From NCBI GenBank assembly GCA_903884945.1, contig CAISGR010000318.1, positions 35,585 through 99,584 on the forward strand: a stretch of DNA of 64,000 nt, read 5' to 3'. Each line of letters opens with the position of its first letter. Position 1 is the stretch's first letter. Shown piece after piece: positions 56,508-64,000 of this stretch. The position numbers and the translations under genes are program-made. Below the pieces are notes generated by a model, which searched no databases, was not told the DNA's origin, and saw only the letters and a program-made list of their open reading frames with translations. The stretch is from an uncultured bacterium. Its GTDB lineage: Bacteria > Pseudomonadota > Alphaproteobacteria > Sphingomonadales > Sphingomonadaceae.

Positions 56508-56690
56508 GATCAAACCGGGTCCAAACGCTGAACCGCGCCACGGCACGCGCTTTCGTCGGGACGGCAATGCTGGAGGGGACCAATCTGCCGGAAGGCCGGG
56601 CGCGACCTGACCGCTCGAGTCATTTGGCGCACCGGATATCGATGCACGCGCCGTGGTGGCGGGGATGCGCGGCTCGCGCCCGGTGGGCTG
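56508..56690 (+). pseudogene. Degraded fragment of a second DUF1343 gene
   Basis: WIKPGPNA, then in a shifted frame ARAFVGTAMLEGTNLPEGR, then in another frame PLESFGAPDIDARAVVAGMRG, line up in order with WINPSPNA, AGTVMLEGTTLSEGR and PLELFGAPDIDARAIIAAMRG of the intact gene 0.8 kb upstream. At least two frameshifts and loss of both ends show it is dead. The differences spread over all codon positions suggest an old paralogue rather than a recent duplication. Confidence 0.7.
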
Positions 56691-56797
56691 CGCGCGTGCG
56701 CCGGCTGAGGTCTCGGCCGGCGAGCGGGCCAGCTTGAATAGCCCCATCCTCCAATGGCATGACCGCGCGGGGTTGATCTGCGTTGGGGGGGATTCGG

Positions 56798-58426
56798 ATG
56801 CGGAAGATGATGGTGCGCGTGGTGGCGCTGGGGCTCGGCTGCGTCTCGTCAGGGGCTATTGCCCGGCAACAGGCCGCCCCGCCACTGCCGACGCCTGCGC
56901 CGGAACAGGCGCCGCCGGCGGTGGCGCCGCCAGTCGTCGCGCAGATGCCCGCGCCGGCGTCCAAGGGTAAGCCGCCATCGCATTATCTGCGCTGCGATGG
57001 CTTGCCTGACAATATGTCTGTTGGCGAAAGCGCGGCCCGGCTGATCTCGCTCAGTCTCGTCGTCGGGCTGCTGGCGCCGCCGCACGAATCAGCGGATATT
57101 TCCAAACGTTATGTCGGGGCCGAGGGCGTTGCGGCGTGCGATGCGGCGCTGGCCGGAGAATCGGACGAGGTTCGCCGTGCGCAGTTGATCCTGGCGCGGG
57201 CGATCCATCATATCGAGGCGAAGGAGTATGACGCGGCGATCGCGGATACCCGCGAGGTGCACGCGATGAACGGGCCAGTCGCCTCTTCGATCGGATTTCG
57301 CCAGAGCCTGGCGCTGTCCGCCCTCGAACTGGAAGCGGCTGCGCTGCTGCGCCAGCGCAAGCCGGACAAGGCGGAGCAGACAGCGATCGCCATGGCGGAG
57401 GAATCGCCCTGGGATCTGGATAATTTCGTTCACGCCTTGCGCTATGTCGGGGTGTCACCGGCGTTGCCGCCGGAAAAACGGGCCTTTGTCGATAAATATG
57501 CCCGATTGCGTCCGGACGGCATCACGGTCCGCGCCGCAGCGAGAAGATGGAACGGCGATTTCGCCGGGGCGGCGGATGATCTGCAGACGTTGCGGGCGCT
57601 GCTCGACTCCATCCGCTCCGAGGAGAAGGGACCCATCAAGCTTCCCGCGCTGACCTCCGGCATCGCCGTCGATTATGCGCTCGCGGGTCAGATGGACAAG
57701 GCGCGAGCGCTTGGCGCGGAAGCCCGCAAGGATGTCGAGGAACTCGCGGCCGGCCCCGAAGCGATGTCCCGCAATACGGAGATCAGTCAGGCGGCCGAGG
57801 CGCTCGATTTCCTCGGCGTGATCGAAAAGCTGGCCAATGGGCAGCTCGATGCGGCGCGTGCGGCATTCGCGGCACGCTCGCGCTGGCTTCAGCCCGGAGC
57901 GGCCGCCGTTGCGACACTGAGCGAGCGGCTGCGGGCCGGCGCGAAGCCGGACCAGCTGACTGGCGCGCTCGCGACGGAGCCGGAGGCGATCCGCAAGACT
58001 TTCTTCGACGTGCGCTATGCGGCGATGACGGAGGGCAAGAATGCGGCTGGTCTGTTGTGGGGGGCGATTCGCAATCCCATCTCCGGTGGTGCCTATAGCG
58101 GGCTTGCCCGCAACACGTGGCGGATCGAGAAATCCAAATATCTCACTGCGGCCAAGAGCGGCAATCTCCGGGGGTGGGAGGGGATCGTCGTCACCAACGG
58201 GGACGGCGTGCCTGCGGGGGAGGCCCTGTTGCTTCACGCGGCATTGATCGCGAAAGCCCGGGGCAAGACCGGATTCGTGATCGCGCCCGTCCGCCAAAGG
58301 ATCGACGTCGCCTTCGTGAAATTTGCCAATGCGGGTGATTCCGGATTCCCGGCGGACCTCCTCGTCGACGCGCAGGCGGTGACTGACGGCCTGGCACCCG
58401 TCATTCCACAGCCGGTGACGAAATAG
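56798..58426 (+). CDS. Exported protein with helical-repeat (TPR-like) character
   Basis: A 542-residue protein with a signal peptide (VRVVALGLGCVSSGAIA, cleavage near residue 20), a Pro-rich linker (PPLPTPAPEQAPP) and then Ala-rich helices with TPR-like spacing (YDAAIADTREVHAMN, AARRWNGDFAGAADDLQTL). The last 150 residues look globular (KSGNLRGWEGIVVTNGDG). I recognise no enzymatic motif. ATG 56798 follows a G-run; the track starts five codons earlier at TTG. Confidence 0.75.
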   Translation: MRKMMVRVVALGLGCVSSGAIARQQAAPPLPTPAPEQAPPAVAPPVVAQMPAPASKGKPPSHYLRCDGLPDNMSVGESAARLISLSLVVGLLAPPHESADISKRYVGAEGVAACDAALAGESDEVRRAQLILARAIHHIEAKEYDAAIADTREVHAMNGPVASSIGFRQSLALSALELEAAALLRQRKPDKAEQTAIAMAEESPWDLDNFVHALRYVGVSPALPPEKRAFVDKYARLRPDGITVRAAARRWNGDFAGAADDLQTLRALLDSIRSEEKGPIKLPALTSGIAVDYALAGQMDKARALGAEARKDVEELAAGPEAMSRNTEISQAAEALDFLGVIEKLANGQLDAARAAFAARSRWLQPGAAAVATLSERLRAGAKPDQLTGALATEPEAIRKTFFDVRYAAMTEGKNAAGLLWGAIRNPISGGAYSGLARNTWRIEKSKYLTAAKSGNLRGWEGIVVTNGDGVPAGEALLLHAALIAKARGKTGFVIAPVRQRIDVAFVKFANAGDSGFPADLLVDAQAVTDGLAPVIPQPVTK

Positions 58427-58432
58427 ACGGGC

Positions 58433-59611
58433 CTAACGCTTCCGGGTCAGCTCGCGCATCGCGTCGTCCAGCCCCGCTAGGGTCAGCGGGTACATGCGGT
58501 CGTTCATCAGTTCGCGGATGATGCGGACTGACTGCGAATAGCCCCATTGCTGTTCGGGCACCGGATTGAGCCAGACCGCCGCGGGATAGGTGGTGGTCAG
58601 GCGGTGCATCCACACCGCGCCCGCCTCCTCGTTGAAATGCTCGACCGAGCCGCCCGGATGGGTGATCTCGTACGGGCTCATCGAAGCGTCACCGACCAGC
58701 ACCAGCTTGTAGTCATGGCCATATTTGTGGAGCACGTCCCACAAGGGCGTGCGTTCGGTGAAGCGGCGGCGATTGTCCTTCCACACGCCTTCGTACGGGC
58801 AATTGTGGAAGTAGAAGAATTCGAGATTCTTGAACTCGGTGGTCGCCGCCGAGAACAGCTCCTCGCAGAGCTTCACCCAGGGATCCATCGAGCCGCCGAC
58901 GTCCAGGAACAGCAGCAGCTTGACGGCATTGTGCCGTTCCGGCCGCATCACCACGTCGAGCCAGCCCTGGCGGGCCGTGCCGTCGATCGTCGCGTCGATG
59001 TCCAGTTCGTCGGCGGCGCCTTCGCGCGCGAAGCGACGCAGGCGGCGCAGCGCGATCTTGATGTTGCGGGTGCCGAGTTCGCGGGTGTTGTCGAGATTCT
59101 TGAAGTCGCGCTGGTCCCACACTTTCAGCGCGCGCTTGTGCTTGCTCTCGCCGCCGATCCGCACGCCCTCCGGATTGTAGCCCGAATTGCCATAGGGGCT
59201 GGTGCCGCCGGTGCCGACCCATTTGTTGCCGCCCTGGTGACGGCCCTGCTGCTCCTCGATCCGCTTCTTGAGCGTCTCCATGATCTCGTCCCACGAGCCG
59301 AGCGACTTGATCGCCTCCATCTCCTCCGGGCTGAGATATTTTTCCGCGACGGCGCGCAGCCAGTCCTCGGGAATCTCGGCATTCTGCGTGCCGAAGGTCG
59401 TGGAAATGCCCTTGAACACCTTCGCGAACACCTGGTCGAAGCGGTCGAGCAGGCCCTCGTCCTTCACGTACACGGCGCGGGAGAGATAGTAGAAATCCTC
59501 CGGCGTGCGCTCGATCACGTCGCGATCGAGCGCCTCGAGCAGGAGGAGATGCTCCTTCATGCTCGCGGGAATGCCGGCGGCGCGGAGCTCGTCGAGGAAG
59601 TTCAGGAACAT
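58433..59611 (-). CDS. VWA-domain protein of the CoxE-like family
   Basis: A 392-residue protein. An N-terminal helical region leads to a von Willebrand A domain in the C-terminal half with a MIDAS-like DVGGSMDP, FHNCPYEGVW and VGDASMSPYE. CoxE-like VWA proteins work with MoxR AAA+ ATPases as chaperones for metal or complex assembly, and a MoxR gene begins this operon. ATG 59611 follows AAGG with seven-base spacing; the track start is GTG two codons earlier. It is the last gene of the minus-strand operon. Confidence 0.9.
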   Translation of the reverse strand: MFLNFLDELRAAGIPASMKEHLLLLEALDRDVIERTPEDFYYLSRAVYVKDEGLLDRFDQVFAKVFKGISTTFGTQNAEIPEDWLRAVAEKYLSPEEMEAIKSLGSWDEIMETLKKRIEEQQGRHQGGNKWVGTGGTSPYGNSGYNPEGVRIGGESKHKRALKVWDQRDFKNLDNTRELGTRNIKIALRRLRRFAREGAADELDIDATIDGTARQGWLDVVMRPERHNAVKLLLFLDVGGSMDPWVKLCEELFSAATTEFKNLEFFYFHNCPYEGVWKDNRRRFTERTPLWDVLHKYGHDYKLVLVGDASMSPYEITHPGGSVEHFNEEAGAVWMHRLTTTYPAAVWLNPVPEQQWGYSQSVRIIRELMNDRMYPLTLAGLDDAMRELTRKR

Positions 59612-59627
59612 CGCCACGCCTTCGAGG

Positions 59628-60749
59628 TCATTTGAGGGTATTCGGATTGATGTTGATGGCCGAGTTTCCGTCGGGTGTGAAGGTCGTGCTTGAGCGGATC
59701 ATGCCGCCTTGCTTGTCGGCGCCGCTCAGGATGTCGCCGATCTGCGCCAGGGTCGGCATGGCGTCATAGCTGCCGAGAACATCGACGGTGCCGATGCCGT
59801 AACGCTTCACGACAAAACCCTTGCCCAGCAACAGGGCCGGCTCGACCGCGAAGGTGCCGCCCGCATCGTCGAGCAGGATCAGCGCGATCCGGCCGTCTTC
59901 CGGGCTGGCCGGCGACAGCACGTCGAGTTTGCGCCGCCCGGTGTCGACGACGCCGCTAAGGCACAGCGGCCTTGCACCATTCTGTGGAAAGGTGAGCGGC
60001 AACTTCGCCTCGGCGGCGGTTCCTGCCCCCTTGTCGATGACGATCGATCCGCCCAGCAGCGATGCGAGCAGCGCGTTGCCGGTGGAGGCCTTGTTCCTGA
60101 GCAGCCTGGCGCGCTTCCCTTCCGGAGCGGGGCAGGGCGCGGCAAGGTGGAGCGGAGTAGCCTCGATGGGCTTGTCCTTGCCGTCAAACCGCATGCCGGC
60201 CAGCAAGGCATCGAGCGCGCCCTCGACATCGGCGCTCCGTTCCGCGGGACCGCTCACGCGCAAGGCCACGATCCAGCTCCCGGCCCGGACGAAGCCCGCG
60301 GCCGTCGTCAGGGGCTTCCCCGCCGTCAGTTCACCCTTCTGGTAGATACGCCGTACCCCGGCATGCGGTACGCCCGCCACCGTGACCACGCTGTCGCTGC
60401 CGAGCGTTATGGCCGGGCCGAAGCGATCCCGAATCGCGCGGTCGGTCGCCCAGGTCGCGAGCGCCGTGTCGGCATAGCTTGGATAAAAGACGTAGATCGT
60501 CCCCTGGATCTCGTGATCGTCCGAATCATATTGCGCGACATTGTCGAGCCCCTTGCCCTTGAGCGATGCCTCGCCGGTCTGCGACAGGGACAGCACCCCC
60601 GCTTGCGCTGGCAGGCCGATGCCGCCCGCGGTGACCATGGCGAAGGGGCCCTCGAGCTTCCACGCGCCGGCGCCGGGATCGAGCTGGGCAACGGCCGGCC
60701 GGGCAAAAGCCACTGAAAGCATAAGCAGAAAAATGTGCCTGGCGGCCAT
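59628..60749 (-). CDS. Exported protein of unknown function
   Basis: A 373-residue protein with a signal peptide (MAARHIFLLMLSVAFA, cleavage near ARPAVAQ) and a mature part rich in beta-strand-like, Gly-containing segments. No family motif is recognised. GGGAGGGG lies before ATG 60749. It lies 16 bases upstream of the VWA gene in the MoxR operon, so a role in the same assembly process or in the cell envelope is plausible. Confidence 0.7.
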   Translation of the reverse strand: MAARHIFLLMLSVAFARPAVAQLDPGAGAWKLEGPFAMVTAGGIGLPAQAGVLSLSQTGEASLKGKGLDNVAQYDSDDHEIQGTIYVFYPSYADTALATWATDRAIRDRFGPAITLGSDSVVTVAGVPHAGVRRIYQKGELTAGKPLTTAAGFVRAGSWIVALRVSGPAERSADVEGALDALLAGMRFDGKDKPIEATPLHLAAPCPAPEGKRARLLRNKASTGNALLASLLGGSIVIDKGAGTAAEAKLPLTFPQNGARPLCLSGVVDTGRRKLDVLSPASPEDGRIALILLDDAGGTFAVEPALLLGKGFVVKRYGIGTVDVLGSYDAMPTLAQIGDILSGADKQGGMIRSSTTFTPDGNSAININPNTLK

Positions 60750-60798
60750 GTGACCCCTCCCGGGTGGCATCATGCCATGCCGCGCGGCAGGAGCAAGC

Positions 60799-61362
60799 TC
60801 AGCGCGCGTAGACGTCGATCAGCGCGCCGACATAGTCGGGATCGTGCCCGGTGAGCTCCGCTGCCGGTCGGGCCCGCGGCGCCTTCCGCATTTCGGGTGT
60901 GCCATAGATGAAACCATAGACCGGGTAGACGGTCGTGCCGAGACCGTTCCGGTCGCGATACCAGACCTTTACCACGCTCCAGTCGTTGCCCTCGGACACA
61001 TCGGTGAGCGTCACGTCCTGTTCGGCGTGGCCGCGCTCCCCGTCGATGCGCGACCAGTTGGCATGGGTGACCATTGCCACGCGCGGCGTGACGACACGAC
61101 TGATCACGGCGACATGGCCGAGCGGGAGGCGGCTGGTTCTGGCGAAGACGATGACGGCGCCGACTTTGGGCGCATAGCCGCGCCGGTACCGGCCGTCCGC
61201 CTGGTCCCACCAGGTCCAGGCGTCGCCATAGATCTGGATGCCGGATGCGGCCCGCGCGAACGGGACGCACTCGCCCACATAGTCCAGCAGGGAGGTCGCC
61301 GCGGCGGGCGCAGCGGCAAAGGCCGCCGCGATCAACGCGATTTTCGACAGAAAGATACGCAT
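60799..61362 (-). CDS. Exported CHAP-domain amidase/peptidase
   Basis: A 187-residue protein with a signal peptide (MRIFLSKIALIAAAFAA) and a CHAP domain that begins ECVPFARAASG with the catalytic Cys and has the partner His in GHVAVISRV. CHAP enzymes cut peptidoglycan amide or peptide bonds. A C-terminal tail (KAPRARPAAELTG) follows. ATG 61362 replaces the track start 61392. It lies between MoxR and the exported protein in a minus-strand operon. Confidence 0.88.
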   Translation of the reverse strand: MRIFLSKIALIAAAFAAAPAAATSLLDYVGECVPFARAASGIQIYGDAWTWWDQADGRYRRGYAPKVGAVIVFARTSRLPLGHVAVISRVVTPRVAMVTHANWSRIDGERGHAEQDVTLTDVSEGNDWSVVKVWYRDRNGLGTTVYPVYGFIYGTPEMRKAPRARPAAELTGHDPDYVGALIDVYAR

Positions 61363-61468
61363 ACTCGGGCACCGTGACAGGTCGCCCCCCAAGCAACGGT
61401 ATCCGCTATTGGTTTACATCGCGTAAATCATGATCGGCCGCAGAGCGCCGTGGTGCGCAGGGCAGGGG

Positions 61469-62323
<855 letters not shown>

Positions 62324-62396
62324 GCCGCCGTCCAATCCCGTTTCGAATATCGGGTTTGGGGATAGAGGGATTTTGGGGCGCGGCGCAAGCGGGTGT

Positions 62397-63062
62397 TTAC
62401 TGGTGGTTCCGTGCGCTGGCCCGCGCCTCGAGCAGATCCCACAGGCCGCGATGCTGCGCCAGGATCTGCTGCGCGCCAAATGCCATGGCGCGCTCGATCG
62501 CCGGCGTCTCGGCCAGGGCGGAAACCAGCGATGCCGTCTCCATTTCGTCCGGGAGGGTGGAAACCCTTGGCTCCAGGCCGAACCGGCGGGCCGCGCCGTC
62601 GAGCATGGTACGCACGGCAGCCCAGTCCAGTACCAGCATGATCGCGGCACCGGTGGCGCAGCCCGTGCGGTCCGATTGAGCGAGCATGTCGAGCGCGTGG
62701 CGCTGGCCGGCGACGGCCGATTCCGACTCGGCTTGCCCCGGCGTGGAGGGCAATGGGCCGGCGACGGCGGTCAGGCGCGCGAGATAGGCGCGCTCCTCGG
62801 TGAAGCCGATGGCGGCATCCTGCAGCCATTCCTGCGCCGCGGATTGCCGGCTGTGCTCGGCTGCGTGATCGATCACGCCGGGATGGCGGCCGTGAAGCCA
62901 GCAAAGCGCATGAACGGCGTCTGCGAGATCGCGCACCGCGACGTTCGGGCCGGTGAGCGCACGCGGCATCGGATGAGTTGCGGTACCGTCGACTGACGCA
63001 AGCGTGGCGATGGTGCCCCAACTGCCGCCGATGTTCCGTCCTAGTGCCGAATCGAAAGCCAT
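62397..63062 (-). CDS. Conserved hypothetical protein, helical
   Basis: A 221-residue soluble protein starting MAFDSALGRNIGG at ATG 63062, preceded by GGGGGG. It is rich in helix-forming residues, with His-containing stretches (HALCWLHGRHPGVIDH, then AEHS). The layout is like an uncharacterised sphingomonad family often next to moxR. The ORF-track form to 63392 includes non-coding DNA. No enzymatic motif is assigned. Confidence 0.75.
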   Translation of the reverse strand: MAFDSALGRNIGGSWGTIATLASVDGTATHPMPRALTGPNVAVRDLADAVHALCWLHGRHPGVIDHAAEHSRQSAAQEWLQDAAIGFTEERAYLARLTAVAGPLPSTPGQAESESAVAGQRHALDMLAQSDRTGCATGAAIMLVLDWAAVRTMLDGAARRFGLEPRVSTLPDEMETASLVSALAETPAIERAMAFGAQQILAQHRGLWDLLEARASARNHQ

Positions 63063-63440
63063 GACCCCCCGGGGTTTCGTGTTGAGGCGTCCGTGAAAAA
63101 GGGCGCGCATGCCTATGTGAACGAGTGGATTATACCGAAGGACGTAAAGACCTGGTTTAGGGCGAGTTAAGTCTGTCCTAACCTTGAGGTTTCCGCGAGC
63201 CATCCTCGCGGCAATACCCGCGCCGGATTCGGTGCCGTCGCACCGGGCGCTCATGCTGTCGGCCAAGGGTAACGCGCTGCGCCGACGACAGCGTCCCGCC
63301 CATGGCGGCGGCGCTACGTCTATGGATTTCCGTGGGGTGCTTGGAAGAACGGCAGGCTGCGGGACGGCTCGGGCCTGTTCCCGCCCGGTCACCGCTGGAG
63401 CCGGTGCCAGGCACCGAACTCATATTGCGCGAAGGATTTG
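63063..63440. other. Intergenic region between rpoD and the hypothetical gene
   Basis: About 380 bases with no gene I can support. On the minus strand TATAAT (63134-63129) is a perfect -10 hexamer about 70 bases before the hypothetical gene, without a good -35. A 25-codon ORF on the plus strand (from GTG near 63092) was considered and rejected. Confidence 0.4.
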
Positions 63441-63465
63441 GGCCCCGGAGGATCGCTCCGGGGCC
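63441..63465 (-). terminator. Hairpin terminator after rpoD
   Basis: GGCCCCGGAG (63441-63450) pairs with CTCCGGGGCC (63456-63465) over 10 bp around GATCG, just past the rpoD stop. The following minus-strand bases are CAAATCC, so the U-tract is weak. Confidence 0.7.
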
Positions 63466-63472
63466 ACATATC

Positions 63473-64000
<528 letters not shown>

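Noticed and set aside
63092-63169. 25-codon plus-strand ORF beginning GTG AAA AAG, encoding a KKGAHAY start
   Set aside because: No Shine-Dalgarno and no recognised family; it overlaps the likely promoter of the minus-strand hypothetical gene.

Overview
The window is GC-rich chromosomal DNA from an alphaproteobacterium, almost certainly a sphingomonad (Sphingomonadales). This rests on the TonB-dependent receptor / TPR-sulfotransferase pair, the gene order ppiD-trpE / trpG-trpD-trpC-moaC-moeA-lexA, an alphaproteobacterial LexA box (GAAC-N7-GAAC), the GH65/LacI/TonB-receptor oligosaccharide locus and typical sphingomonad small repeats. I see no rRNA, tRNA, CRISPR array, insertion sequence or prophage. 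Most of the window is ordinary, tightly packed core genome, with a few degraded or repeat-rich spots.

Layout. 1-5.3 kb: the tail of a subtilase, a TonB-dependent receptor with its terminator, and a divergent TPR-sulfotransferase gene interrupted by one in-frame UGA. 5.3-7.9 kb: a two-gene alcohol/aldehyde dehydrogenase operon. 8.2-10.9 kb: small genes (GNAT, ArsC/YffB-like, DUF427, membrane proteins, an XRE regulator). 10.9-15.4 kb: panB, a YfgM-like TPR protein, bamB, der. 15.5-22.4 kb: a signalling cluster with a canonical Hpt protein, a large coiled-coil membrane protein, an Hpt-like protein lacking its phospho-histidine, a nucleotidyltransferase-like membrane protein, a DUF2336 protein and a PAS histidine kinase. 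22.4-28.3 kb: gltA, gltX, comEC, lexA. 28.3-37.6 kb: moeA, moaC, trpC, trpD, trpG, an exported cysteine-bearing protein, trpE, ppiD, tpiA. 37.7-38.1 kb: a cupredoxin. 38.2-46.2 kb: an alpha-glucoside utilisation locus (TonB receptor, LacI regulator, beta-phosphoglucomutase, GH65 phosphorylase, MFS transporter) with two matching palindromic operators. 46.2-53.7 kb: M17 peptidase, serine hydrolase, PQQ glucose dehydrogenase, a CREST-type (alkaline ceramidase-like) membrane hydrolase, rimO. 53.8-56.8 kb: small genes mixed with repeats and gene remnants (GIY-YIG nuclease, DUF1343). 56.8-63.1 kb: an exported protein and a MoxR/CHAP/exported/VWA operon. The right edge is the 3' part of rpoD.

How it fits together. 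The sugar locus reads as a complete route: outer-membrane uptake, inner-membrane import, phosphorolysis to glucose and beta-glucose-1-phosphate, isomerisation to glucose-6-phosphate, all probably under one LacI repressor. The trp genes are split into trpE (behind ppiD) and trpGDC (leading into moaC, moeA and lexA). The points most worth a second look are the CREST hydrolase with a complete zinc/Ser/Asp motif in a sphingolipid-making lineage, the UGA-split sulfotransferase, a 62-nt element that can fold as a three-way junction, repeat-derived sequence at the start of a DOMON-like gene, the Hpt-like protein without its histidine, and a 35-residue membrane protein below the ORF-track cutoff.
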